From Manis javanica (lineage: Eukaryota > Chordata > Mammalia > Pholidota > Manidae): 64,000 nt of DNA. The notes under the pieces are model-generated. The model searched no databases. It worked only from the letters and a program-made list of their open reading frames with translations, and was not told where the DNA came from. The position numbers were made by a program, and so were the translations under genes. Below, one piece after another: positions 1 through 10,760 of the stretch (within the stretch, counting starts at the first letter, position 1; the number at the start of each line of letters is the position of its first letter). Where the stretch lies: assembly GCF_040802235.1 (NCBI RefSeq), contig NC_133161.1, positions 145,629,121 through 145,693,120 of the forward strand, read 5' to 3'.

Positions 1-444
1 GGAAGCAGAGCGCCTCTCTCAAGAACATTCTCTTCTCTACAAGCCCTGTGACATGGTCCCGGCTCGCCCCCTCCACGAGCCATGGAGAAGCTCAGGCTCC
101 CTGCCATTCCCTTTTCTGCCCCCACATAAGTGAAAGGGCGTACCCATTAGTCCACTGCGGGAACCAGGGGAGCTCTGGGCCTTGTCCAAAGTCAGCGGCA
201 GGACACCATCTAAGCCCCCCAGGGCCTAGTTCTCTTGGGGGCTGATAGTGAAGAAGGCCCGTGAGTTCCCCTGACTGTGCCCCCTTCAGTCCTGCCCTCT
301 GCCCACCCCATGCACCCCATGGTGGAGAGCGCTGGAGCCCTCAGGTGGCTCAGGGGAGACCAATCCAGGCCTGCCCCAGCAAGGGATACTCTCTGGGCTT
401 GCCAGGCAGGCCTCTTATGGAAAGTCTATGTCTCCCTCTTGCAG
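1..444 (+). other. FXYD6: FXYD6 intron, partial
   Basis: This is intronic sequence upstream of the first FXYD6 exon in the window. The preceding coding exon (the CKCSFNQKPR part of the tail) was looked for and is not here. The stretch is GC-rich and I recognise no repeat or other element in it. It ends in a pyrimidine-rich tract and CAG at 442-444. Confidence 0.7.
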
Positions 445-494
445 GGCTCCAGGGGACGAGGAGGCCCAGGTGGAGAACCTCATCACTGCCAATG
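445..494 (+). CDS. FXYD6: FXYD6 coding exon (APGDEEAQVENLITAN)
   Basis: This 50-nt exon lies between a tctcttgCAG acceptor and a GTAACT donor. It enters in phase 2 (its first g completes the last codon of the previous exon, expected to be Arg in KPR) and leaves in phase 1. The peptide APGDEEAQVENLITAN is diagnostic of the acidic cytoplasmic tail of FXYD6. Its entry intron is at the same place as the last coding intron of FXYD2 (after KPR at 18573/18742), which supports descent of the two genes from one tandem ancestor. Confidence 0.93.
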
Positions 495-1033
495 GTAACT
501 GTCATGGCCACCTGCCCAGGTGGCATGGCGGGAATGGGTGAAGGTCCTCATATGGCATAGGAAAGATGGTTACCAGGTACCGTGGCCAATCTAGATCTGG
601 CCAGACATGCTCCCAGTGTCAGTGCCAGGAGAGGGGTCTCCAGGCATCCTCTCTGCATTGTGCCCTCACCTCCACCAAGCAGGCTACCGCTCCTGTTGAG
701 ACAGTCGCTGTTTGCGGGGCATCTGCTTTGTGTCAGGCACAATGCAAAGTGCTTTGCAGACCCCACCTACTGCACACACAGCCCCATGGTGTAGGCATCA
801 TGGTCCACATCGTACACGGAGGCACTCAGAAAGGTCAAGGAACATTCCAGCGTCCTGTAACCAGTGCGTAGCAGGGCAAGAATCTGGTCTGTCTGACTTG
901 AAATCCTGCTCATGTTGTGAGTTTGCTGTGGGGGTCAGGCTTTCTCAGAGTCAGGCACAGGCACGGCTGCTGCAGGGGGGTCCTGCTGGCCAGAGGGTCC
1001 ATTCACTACAGCCCGTTCTGGTTTTCTTTCCAG
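495..1033 (+). other. FXYD6: FXYD6 intron
   Basis: This 539-nt intron lies between the last two coding exons of FXYD6. It begins GTAACT and ends tttctttcCAG. I see no confident gene or repeat inside it. Confidence 0.8.
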
Positions 1034-1062
1034 CAGCGGAGCCCCAGAAAGCAGAGAACTGA
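1034..1062 (+). CDS. FXYD6: FXYD6 last coding exon (AAEPQKAEN, stop)
   Basis: This exon completes the split codon (g plus ca gives Ala) and encodes AEPQKAEN, then TGA at 1060-1062. The exon continues as 3'UTR to 1084, where a GTGAGG donor begins. The acceptor is a tandem CAGCAG: use of the second AG would start the exon at 1037 and remove one Ala (NAAEPQ becomes NAEPQ) without changing frame. I chose 1034 because it keeps the family length (human NATEPQKAEN). Confidence 0.92.
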
Positions 1063-1084
1063 AGTGCAGCCCTCAGGAAGGAAG

Positions 1085-2560
1085 GTGAGGTGCCATCTGC
1101 CTGCGTCTTCCTCCACCCACATCACTTTCTTCCTCTGGGCAAGTACTGGACCAGCCTTTGCAGAACGCACAGCTTTTATTAAGAGCCAGGCTCTGAGAAG
1201 TTTTGTGTCTGACAGGGGCAATCACAGGTGGACAGAAACATCCAAGGTGCCCCCCGCACACACACAGCAAACAGTCACAAAATAGGGCTTCTGCACAACC
1301 CAGTGGCCGAGGTGATAGGATGCCCTCCCAGCTGCCATGTGGCCATGACTTAGGAGAGCAGTTGTGAAATATTCCTAATATCAAAGCAGTATAAAGATAA
1401 TGGCTTTCAGATGACTCAGAATGTACTTCAATGCCACTTTTTCTTACATGAACATTTTATTATGAAACGTTCCAACCTTTCACAAAACTAGGGAGAAGAG
1501 TGTCTGACCACCATCCACACCAGTGCTGTCAGATCTCAGCATTTAGGGGCACTGTTTTCAGCATCCATTGTTCACAGTAGAGTAACTGTTAGATGCTTTA
1601 CAGCTTTTAGAATGCTGCCACCCCCATGCAGTGGCTGGAGCCTGTCAGAAGAAGTAGGGCCAGTGGACTGGAGCCCCATCTTGTAGATGAGGAAACTGAG
1701 ATCAGAGAGAATAGCCATACAGGTAGGATGTGATAGACTGGAACTTGAACTTGGGTCTTTGTAGTTCAGTGCCGTTTTCACACCCCCACCCCTGCACCTG
1801 CCTGTCTCAATCTATGACGTACCCTGGGATATCCTGAGAGGAGAAAAATCCATCTCCCATCAGCTCGCTACTGCCTTTATTTGCCATACAAATGAAACAT
1901 TATAGACAGGCATACAACTTTATCCTAAATTGTAAGTTAAAAGATTTCTGGATATAAAATGCCTGATTCACTAGCTTTTGCTGAGATCATAGTAACCTGG
2001 AGTACATGTGTGGCCCTTGAAAACTTTCCGATGTGCTTTTACATTCATGTAGGCCTGCGCGCAGGCAGAGCCGGGCTCCTTGCCTCTGGGTTCCGGATGG
2101 GGCCCGGGGAGGTCAGTGGTTGCCTGAGCATGAGGTGGCCCTAGAACCCGATCTAGGAGCAGGTGTCCTGGCTGGTAGCTTGGTGTCTGTTGATTCCATG
2201 GCACCTGGTGGGTCAGGATCTTGGGAGTGGTATAGGAAGCTCAAGGGAGGGGCCTGGAGTTAGCAGTTGTCTTTTGTTTTAACCAGGACTTCCTGAGAAA
2301 CCCTGTTCTCCTAGGTCTCAGGACTGTGAGCACCTCTTGGGGGTGTCCGGAAATGGAAGCCCAGGGTTTAATAATTTGCTTCCATGCCTACCAGGTTGCA
2401 GCTCTCCTGAGAGAACCCCTCCCCTGAGGTCTCTGTCCCCTGCATCCTGGCGCACCTTCGTTGCTTCGCCGAGCATGGCGCTCAGAATGGGTCTCACCCT
2501 TCGTTTCCTTGGGCACAGGTGCTGAGCCGAAGATTTGTCTTAATTTCTCTCCCTCTTCAG
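1085..2560 (+). other. FXYD6: FXYD6 intron within the 3'UTR
   Basis: This is inferred to be an intron because a strong GTGAGG donor directly follows the stop-codon exon and a good acceptor (ctctccctcttCAG) lies at 2560, followed by a long exon-like stretch with a poly(A) signal. It contains an old MIR fragment near 1675-1780 and otherwise no recognised element. Confidence 0.6.
1675..1780 (-). repeat. MIR SINE fragment
   Basis: The stretch holds the MIR hallmark gatgaggaaactgagatcag, followed by the remnant of the reverse-complemented A-box side (cttgaacttgggtct). It is old and diverged, and its ends are approximate. Confidence 0.6.
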
Positions 2561-3787
2561 CCTCCAGAACCTGAAGGCAGCTGCTTGAACAATTAGATGC
2601 AAATGTTGATGCTTAAGAAACCCGGCCACTTCAGAGCTCTCCCCAGGAGGAGCCGAGAACACACGCGGCCCCCTGCCCCTCCCCACCCCCTCCAACACCT
2701 GCCCTCAACTTCATGATGCAACTAACGCCCGCCTCCCCTGCTGCAGCCTGCAGTATTGTCCCCCCTGTGACGTGCTGTGTGTGCGTTTGATGACTGGTCT
2801 TCGTGGCTGTGGATGATGTGTTTTGTGAACTTGGCCTTGCTTTCCTGGGCAGGAGCTGAGCCATGTCCCCACCAGCTCCTCCCTGTCCCCATGGCCCCCA
2901 TCACCTCCTGCTCCTGGGAGTCTGCTTTCTTCCTGAGAGACCTGTCCCTTCTCTTAATTTCGGGGCATGGGTGGGAGTCTCAGTTGTCTTTGGACTTGGG
3001 AAGGTTTACGTCACCTTCCCAGTCATTCTTCGCAGCCCCTCTTTGCTCCTTTTACAAGAACCTTGCTTCCACATTCTTCCCCAAATCTGTTCCGAGGGTC
3101 TCCTAGCAATTCACAGCAATTCAAACCAAGGAGCCCGGCTTTGCCTTCAGCAGACTACACCCCTTCCATCACCAGTTTCTTCTTGGGGGCTTCCCCGCCC
3201 CAACTGCCCAGCCCCACCGCAGAGTGGCCAGGGACTCCAGGCCCAGGGCTTCTATGCTGCCCCTGGGGCATGTGCCCCTTGTATATCTTCTCAGCAATAA
3301 CCCCATGGGCTCTGGAGCCCTACTCCTGTCTCCTCCCTGCCCAGCTTCCCAGCCCTCCCCCTACCGCCCGCTGTCTGCACTCAGGCTCCAAGCCCTGCAC
3401 TGGGTCTCTGGCAGGTGCTGGGGAGGCGATCCACCCTGTCTGGGGCTGGGGGCAGCCGGGAGGCAGGGCTCCCTTGCTGCTCTGTCCATCCCGTTGCTCA
3501 GACAGCTGCGACAGCTCCCACACCCTGTGCTCTGCCCGTTGTGGCGGCGAGTCCGGGGCCTGTGCTGCAGGTTGGAGCCCAGCCGGGGCTCCGCACAGCC
3601 CTGCTGCGGAAGGAACAGCAAGAGGCTGAAGGTCATGGGGGTGGAAGATTAAACCAGACCCCTCCCCTCCCACCCATCGTGTTCTCGTGGAAGCTAAACC
3701 GTGCCGCTGTGACCGGGACCACCGTCCTCGTGTTGTGATCCTTCCTCTCAACAGCAAAAAGGAATAAAATACCATTTGTTTCCTAGT
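2561..3787 (+). other. FXYD6: FXYD6 3'UTR exon
   Basis: This is the inferred terminal non-coding exon of about 1.2 kb. It starts after ccctcttCAG and ends about 20 nt past the AATAAA at 3763. Long open frames across it are by-products of its GC content and do not resemble proteins. FXYD2 has the same arrangement of stop codon, short tail of exon, intron and UTR exon. The exact 3' end is estimated. Confidence 0.62.
3763..3768 (+). terminator. FXYD6: FXYD6 polyadenylation signal AATAAA
   Basis: A canonical AATAAA sits in ggAATAAAataccatttg. T-rich sequence follows at 3776-3784. It is placed as expected for the end of the FXYD6 3'UTR exon. Confidence 0.7.
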
Positions 3788-4911
3788 GGCTCTGCGGTGC
3801 TTTCCTTTCTGTAAGAGAACTTGAGTATTTGTGGTGCTTGCAGGGCCAAAGGGCCTCTGTCCTTGGACAGAGGGAGGAAGTGACAGTGAAGAGGCAGCCA
3901 GGGGGTGCGGGTTCATTCCAGCAGCTTCGGCACTCAGCGCCTCTGTTTCTTCTCTCGCCTCCCCTTCCTCTCCTCGTCACCCCTTCCCCCTCCTGCCTCT
4001 CCCTGCCCACCCCCCCTTCACTCCCCAGCTCAGGGGGCGTGGACTGCATCCCCAGCAGGACCTGTGCCTCGTGCTTGTCCTGGAGAGAAAGGGGTCACGA
4101 CTGCTTGACCAAGGGCACACCGGCCCGGAATGAAAGGTTCTGACCTCTCCCTTTGCTCAATTCTGGGGCCGCTTCCCAAGGACTTGACAAAGAAGGCCTG
4201 GGTTAGGTCACTTGGGCTATGATCAAAGCCCTTGAATCTTTTATCTTTCTCCAAATCCCAAGCCCCCTTCTCTGTGGGGCCCTCCTGGACTTCTTTTCTG
4301 TCACATGTGTTCCTGCCTTTACCTTCCCATTTAATACTCTGTACTTTGGGTCCAAACTTCAGAGAGCAGGTGGACAGTGTCCATCCACGAATCAGCCATA
4401 GTGGCACAGTCAATGGGACACTGGAGCCTGGGTCCTCTAGAGCGTCTTCCCAAAGACATTCCAGTTCAGGGTTAAAAAAACTGTTGGCCGAACAAATACA
4501 GCCACGGGCTGACTCCCTTGGAGGTCACTGGTGTGTGGTGCCCACCTCTGCCTGTGCCGTGTGTCTTCATTGTGAGACACAACTCCCAGAGGCAAGGACT
4601 AGGGCTTGTTCTCATGTACGAATGCCTGGTACAGCTTCGGTTCCCCCCACATCTTCAGTGTCCTTCTAGATTCCGGGAGTTGTTTGGACAGGCACGGTCG
4701 TGCGGGACACAGGGCGCCAGCCACTCCCCGACTGCCCCAGGACACGCCTGCTGCCTGTCCTACTCCCGTACCTGCTCCTGCCCTCTGTCCCCCGGGTTTC
4801 TGCAGACCGAAGCTGATAGTCAATATCAAGTTCAGCGCTGTCAACCCAGGGAGCAATGGTGATTGAAAAATCTCTGGTCACACTTCAACTTTGTAAATGA
4901 CCACCATTCAT

Positions 4912-5178
4912 GGAGCACTCCCTGTGGGTCAGGGGAGCACTTGCTGTGGGTCAGGGGAGCACAGGGTGTGGGTCAGGAGAGCACTCCCTGTGGGTCAGGA
5001 GAACACTGGCTGTGGGTCAGGGGAGCACTTGCTGTGGGTCAGGGGAGCACAGGGTGTGGGTCAGGGGAGCACTTACTGTGGGTCAGGGGAGCACTCCATG
5101 TGGGCCAGGGGAGCACTGAGTGTGGGTCAGGGGAGCACTCCATGTGGGCCAGGGGAGCATTGGCTGTGGGTCAGGGGA
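4912..5178. repeat. 22-bp minisatellite, 12 copies
   Basis: There are twelve head-to-tail copies of a 22-bp unit with constant core gtgggtcaggggagcac and a variable 5-nt linker (ttgct, agggt, tccct, tccat and others). Linker types recur in order, which suggests block duplications. Because 22 is not a multiple of three and no frame has a stop, all three + frames stay open and encode the same repeated peptide letters; I do not regard them as genes. The unit aligns with the MIR segment gagcacttactatgtgccagg. Confidence 0.95.
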
Positions 5179-5454
5179 TTGAAAGGCTTTGCAGTGATTT
5201 CCAAACACAACCAGATGAAGCTCCTCAGGGGCCCTGGGTGCACCAAAGATTGCAGGTACCTCCCCATAGTCATTATTAAAAATATTTAACTATAAAGTAT
5301 AAGGAGATCCACTGGGGAGGTTCTGGTTTTTCTGTAATAATTATGTTAATAATGGAGAATGGTAATCATTGCCTCTAACGTATGTCTAAAATGGTTCTCC
5401 CTACTTGTCCAGGCTCTAAACAGCCCCTCGTTTTCCTCCTGATAACCCAGCCTT

Positions 5455-5560
5455 TCCTCTGAGGAAGGTAGGGTATTCACATTTGACAGACTGCTGAGTG
5501 TGTGACTGACCTAGGGTCACGCAGCTGGAGGGGAGAGGAGCTGGGAACTGAACCCCAGCC
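5455..5560 (-). repeat. MIR SINE fragment
   Basis: The order is gaggaaggtagggtattc, then cctagggtcacgcagctgg, then gaactgaaccccagcc. This is the reverse-complement MIR order (gaggaaactgag, ggtcacacagctagt, gaacccag). Ends are approximate. Confidence 0.65.
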
Positions 5561-5804
5561 ATCTGCCTCCAGGGTTCCCTTTGGCACACTGCAGGGCCTG
5601 GCTTCCTTCTCCAGGGGAAGGAGAGGATCATCTGGGCTGGTGAGAACCCATTTGGAGTGTAGCGGTCCCTTCACGGCATAGCCCAGCTAGGTGGTGCTCT
5701 GAGGAGGGTCTTTCTGGAGGTGAGTGCTCTGAAAGCAAGACACAGAAAACACAGCTAAAGAAATGGATGCTCAAAATCATAACACACAGGTAAATAAAGG
5801 CAGC

Positions 5805-5935
5805 TATGTGCCAACACTGGCTGACAGCCTCACAAGTATCAGCTCATTCTGGGCACCAACCCTCTAGGAAGGTAATCCTGCTTTACAGGTGAGGACACGG
5901 GGGCTTCATTGGGACTTAGGCCTGAGTCTGCTTTC
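5805..5935 (-). repeat. MIR SINE fragment
   Basis: The stretch resembles MIR in reverse orientation: ctcacaagtatcagctcatt, then an aaccctctaggaaggta segment, then tttacaggtgaggacac. Ends are approximate. Confidence 0.55.
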
Positions 5936-7008
5936 CTGCTGGTAAAACTAAGCTCGAGCCCAGGCCTGGCCAGCTCCCGGCCAGTCTCACTCCGTGCCAC
6001 AGAGGAAAGGACTGAGGTCCCTCAGGTGGACCCGAGGGAGAGGCAGGACTGGCCTCGTGTGAGGGTCCTTAGCTCCTCAGCCATGATGATTCCAAGCTGA
6101 GGTGAACTCAACGCTGGAAGCGTGTGAGCTGGGGGGAAGGGGCCAGTGCTGGGTTCCTCTGGGCAAGGTGGGCACGGAATCCATCTCGTGGAGGAACTCA
6201 GTGTCCGGGTTCAAATTGAAGACCCCCCGATCTTCACCTCCCCCTCACCCCCTGCCCCAAACAAGCCCCTTCTCCTTCTCTGGTTCAGCACCTTAGGGTC
6301 CAGGAAGAAGCGTCAGAATCCAGGCCTGGATTGCTGCTGAACATGCGTCTTCCTCCTGGGTCGGCACCCCACACAGGCAGCGCCGTGTCTGCCTATCCAC
6401 CCGGCCTCCAGGCAGTGATTCGTCTCTGATTTGGTTGGTTACAGCAAATGTAACTTGGCTGAATTGGAAAGCTGCGGTGCCGTGCCATCTCCCAGGAGCG
6501 AATGCAGTGTCCCCTGGCCCCAGGGACCTCTGGAATCCTGGGCATTTCACCTCCCAGATACTTGCCTTGTCCCCATCCCCGTTCTGTCCCTGTGAATTCC
6601 ACTCCAAAGATTTTAGAGTCTATTTGCATGGAGGTGTTTGTGTTACTTAACAGCACATAAAAATCGGTTAATCTGCCCTCTGGGCCCCAGGGCTTAATGC
6701 ATCCCCGCCTCCCCAACCCCGCTCTGGTCTTTTTGCAGGTTGTGGATTGGAACTTGCCAAATTGTTCTTGGAAGAGAGTCAGAGGCAGAGAGGGTAGAGT
6801 GGGTGAGGGGGATGCCAGGCTGAAGCACACCCAAGGTCACTGGGCTCCTTTTCCCCTTCCTCTGGGGAGGAGGAGGGCTCTGCCCTCCCCAGGATCACAG
6901 GCTTGCGGGGCGGCTGCGCAGAGCTGGGGCGGGAGGGCTGTTCAGCTCTGTCTGGCACACCCCACCCCACCTTGTCCCTGGTCACTCTGTCTCATCCTGA
7001 GCCCAGTG

Positions 7009-7077
7009 AGCGAGAGAGACAGAGAGACAGAGAGAGAGAGACAGAGAGAGAGAGAGAGCGAGCGAGAGAGAGCGCTC
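7009..7077. repeat. GA-rich microsatellite
   Basis: This is a mixed (GA)n/(GACA)n tract with a few gc interruptions, about 70 bp long. It lies in the spacer between FXYD6 and FXYD2. Confidence 0.95.
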
Positions 7078-9519
7078 AGGCGTGTTTGCCTGTGCCAGGG
7101 CAGGAGCTTTGGAAATACTTGTCTCCAGGCCACAGAAGGAAGAATGCCCACCGCTCGCCATTAGTGTGATTCACTGCTGTCACAGCTGGACTCCAGGGGG
7201 GCAGAATCAGCCAGCTCAAGCCAACCAGCTGTTGATTTTCTGGAGCCAGCCCCAGCCCCGTGCCTGCTTGCACAATAGTGGACACGTGCCAAGGGAGTGA
7301 TGGTAGAGCAGGTGGTGCTGCGATCAGATGTCCTGAAGGACTTGGGGTGATAGGGGATGGGGGGTGGGGGTCCTGTACCATCCCGAGGAGTGGGTTCCTG
7401 CCTCTGGGCGGGCAGCTGGAGCAAAAGGGGGCTCAGGACGTTCCCTCGTGTGCCCCTCCCTCTAGCTGTGCAAGCTTGGGCAGACCCCAGCATCTCTGGC
7501 AGTTCCCTTCTCTGCAACATGCAGTCCTTCCTAGCTGTGGAGCAAGCAGGGCTCCTGTGTAACTCTGGGAAAACCCTGTAAGCCTCAGGCTCCTCAACAG
7601 TACAATGGGTCCATCACCTTCTTTCCTGTGCCCTCACAAGGTCAAAGTGACCTAATGGACATAAGCACACATTGACTATTCCCATGTAGGTATTATGTTA
7701 TTAATATTTATATTCCCCCCCTGTCCTTATGCCTTCTTGCATTGATAGCAGAGCCACCGTTCTGACGGTTAGACCTGGGTTCAAGTTCTGACTTGTCCAC
7801 ACGCTACTGCAGGTTCCTCCTCTGTCAGACGAGGGTCACAGAACCTGCTCGGCTGAGTCTTTGGGGAGGAATGAAGCAGATCACGGCGGCCAGTTTCTTT
7901 GGACCTATCAGAACCATGAAGTGGACGGAACTGCTACCAAGTGAGGACAGCTGGGTATTGGGCTCAGTGGAGACACAGTCATTTAACAGACGTCATGACC
8001 TGAGTCCTCACAGAGGAAGGACAGACACGGCAACCTGAAAGAAATGACAAAGACGGTTACATGCCATTTGGGCCACGCCGGTGGAATCCAGAAGGCAGTG
8101 GGGCAAAGGCAGGAACAGGGGGAGATGGGCTTGCTCACGAGGTCTTCCTGCAAGCGGAGGCCTGGAGCTGCTGCTCAGAGAGAAGGAGGGATGTGGTCAC
8201 TGCGCAGGGAAGGGCCACAGCTGGAGAGAAACAGCCTCTGTTTTAGTTTCAGCCCAGACTTGAGTTCTGAGAAGAGTCAGGAATGCGGTTCTCTCCACGG
8301 TATTCGACAGGTTTTCCCTTGCACCGGCTATGGGAGCAGAGGCGGGGGGGGTCCCCATCCCCTGCCTGCCCGGGGAGCAGAGAGGCCTCGGTGACCTTGG
8401 CTCATAGAGCACATCGCCCTCGGCGGCTCCCAGGACCTGTGTGCCCCACTGCTCAGGCCATCTTGAAGCCAACACTTAAGGAATGGACCCTCCAGGGCCC
8501 ACCTCCTCCAGCCCCGCCTTATAAGACCCCAGAGAGCCTGGCGTCTGCAGCCAAGCAGGTGGCAGGAGCCAGCACTCCTCAGGGTTCAGGACGTCTGGGC
8601 AGCACAGATGGGGCCTGGGAGCTGCCACCTTCCCTGTCAAGTGGTCACAGTTGCTGTGCAACTGAGACCAACCGGAGCCGGGAATCGGGGCTTTCTAAGT
8701 ACTTCTGGCTTCTTCCAGTTGCAAGCCAACATCACGAGGAGGATTAATTGGGGCGCTGGAGTCCAAGGCCGTGCGCTCTGACATGCTGCCCCTAGGCAGG
8801 CCTGGTTGGCGGAGCTGGAGACCTCCACCTCGGGAAGGCTGGCGGTGAGGCCTTTGCCACGTTGCTGGCTTTTGCGCACCCAGCGGACATAGCTCAGCTG
8901 ATGTCCCAGCACACTACCCACCCTCACCCCCGATCCAGTAATGATTGCTCCAGGCTGCTGCTCCAGACTGAAGCGTCAGGGGACAAATGGAGGCCTGTTG
9001 GGGAAGACAGGGGAGACTGGGGCGTGGCAACTAAGGACACTGTCCCATTGGGTGCAACAGGGTTGGAAGAGGGGTCTGAGTGTTGCAGTCACCTCTCCAT
9101 GCCCCCCAAGGATCTCCTTCATCTGGGTTCTCTGTGGGGGCAGCAGGGCATGGCTGGATGGACCTCTTTGACTCCAGCCCAGAACAGCCAGACAAAGGGA
9201 GGGGCTGGGGGGCCTTTGCCTGCCCTGTAGCCCTTCTGGAGCAGCAGACTAGCATCCCCACCCCATGTGGCCCCTTATCCCAGGAAAGACTAGAAGAACA
9301 TGCAGGGGCCAGACACCAGCCGGGAACAGCAGTGCTGTGGGGGTGCCTGGGTGTGTGGTTGATCGGCAGAGACCATATTGTGGGTTGGGGAGGGGAATTG
9401 CCCTGGGAACCTGCTGCAGAGGTCATCCCGGCAGGGGACTGAGCCCAGGGAAGGGGTTACAGTGGTCGTCCTTGCCTCATGGAAGGCCACCTCAGGGTGC
9501 GGATAACGAAGCTGGCATT

Positions 9520-9665
9520 TATTAGCACCTTCTTTGACCAGGCAGTTTACCTACACCATCTCAATTTCTTCAACAACCCTGCAAGGTAGGTGCAAGCATC
9601 CCATTTTACAGAGGGGAAAAGCAGGCCCAGAGAGCTGACCTTCCCCAGCATCACGCAGTCCTTAG
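9520..9665 (-). repeat. MIR SINE
   Basis: The order attagcacc, catctcaatttcttcaacaa, ccctgcaaggtaggtgcaag, cattttacagaggggaaaa, atcacgcagtcc fits reverse-complement MIR well. Confidence 0.8.
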
Positions 9666-10254
9666 TGAACCCAGGGTGCAGAGGGAGTTGCATGTGCTGC
9701 GTCTGGCTTGCTGGGTGCCCCTGCCTGCAGAGACTAAAGGAGGGGAAGTTCTTCCGGGTTCTCCCGGGGGGCCATGGGTCATGGGGTGAAGGAGCCAAGA
9801 TCTGCCTGGAGGAGAGTAGTGTGTGTCTGAAAGGGGGTTTCTGGTACCAGTGTCAGCCAGGCTGATGACCTCAGTCAGCTGGAAGGGGACAAGGAAGAAT
9901 TCCGAGAGCACCCGGATGTGAGTGCGAGGGCTTCCTCCTCAATTCCACACACCCCCCCCCGGGCTTCTCCCAAAGGGACAAATGACCAATTTTATGAAAA
10001 GTGTCCCAGGATTCCAGGTGACATGCTGTGGGGAGTGAAGGTGCAGGATGGGGAAGCCCCCAAGGGGACTCTGGGTGAGCAGTGGGCGGACTGTGGGGTG
10101 CTAGCCACCTACTGTCTGTGGGGACAAACCAGTTCTTGCTACTTATCACAGGGCAGGCAGTTTCACAGGAAGACGCTGCACTAGCCAAGTCCTGGGTCTG
10201 CCTGTGTCACTGGTGAAATTATTTCACCTCTGGGATTGGATGTTTTTTTAAAAA

Positions 10255-10760
10255 AAACTGGGGGTCACCATGTGCCAGGCCCTGTTCTGGGCACTGGGGT
10301 TCTAGGCATGAACACAACAAACAAAAATGCTTGCTCTCCTGGACTTTAAATTTTGGTTGGAAGAGAGACAAGATGTAAGATAAAGAAAATAAATAACTTA
10401 CCAGATAAATAAATGCTACAGATTAATAATGAAGTGAAGAAGGGATCTGAAATGTTGCAGAGAGTGGGTGTGGACGTTTTAGCCTGGGATGCCTGGAAGA
10501 GCCTTCTGCAGGAAGAAACCTATGAAGAAAGTCCTGAGCAGAGTTAGCCAGGAACTTCTCTGGAGGAAGAGCATGTAGGAAGCAGAGCAGTCCGTGCAAA
10601 GGGCCTGAGGCAGGAGGGTGCTTGCAGGGTTAGCCAGAGCAGAGAGAGGGGCCGGGAAGTTGAACACAAGGTCAGAGAGGTCATTGGGGCCAGATTAAGA
10701 AGGGCCATATAAGACACCAAAAGGACTTGGGCTTACACTCTGAGACCTCTGAGGGTTTGA
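10255..10760. repeat. Old mammalian interspersed repeat, family unassigned
   Basis: The stretch begins with catgtgccaggccctgttct and includes aggcatgaacacaacaaacaa, an AT-rich aataaataa part, gtgcaaagggcctgaggcag and gaggtcattggggccagatt. I recognise this as a widespread ancient mammalian repeat but cannot assign its class without a library search. Confidence 0.55.

Larger units (their letters stand above)
1..3787 (+). other. FXYD6: FXYD6 gene, 3' part (partial)
   Basis: The window opens inside FXYD6, a single-pass membrane protein of the FXYD family that modulates Na,K-ATPase in brain and inner ear. Only the cytoplasmic tail is here: one exon gives APGDEEAQVENLITAN and the next gives AAEPQKAEN and a stop. 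Together they match the known FXYD6 tail with one difference (ANATEPQKAEN in human, ANAAEPQKAEN here). The signal peptide, PFxYD motif and transmembrane exons lie upstream of base 1. A separate 3'UTR exon with a poly(A) signal closes the gene. The stop lies 22 nt before the last junction, so it should not trigger decay. FXYD2 follows about 8.6 kb downstream on the same strand. Confidence 0.9.

Noticed and set aside
4863-5289. Repeat protein of the GEHSLWVR type in three frames
   Set aside because: The three overlapping open frames are created by the 22-bp minisatellite; there is no start context, splice support or flanking coding signal.
6283-6302. Second RE1-like string beginning TTCAGCACC
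   Set aside because: The left half is perfect, but no GGACA half follows at a permitted spacing.
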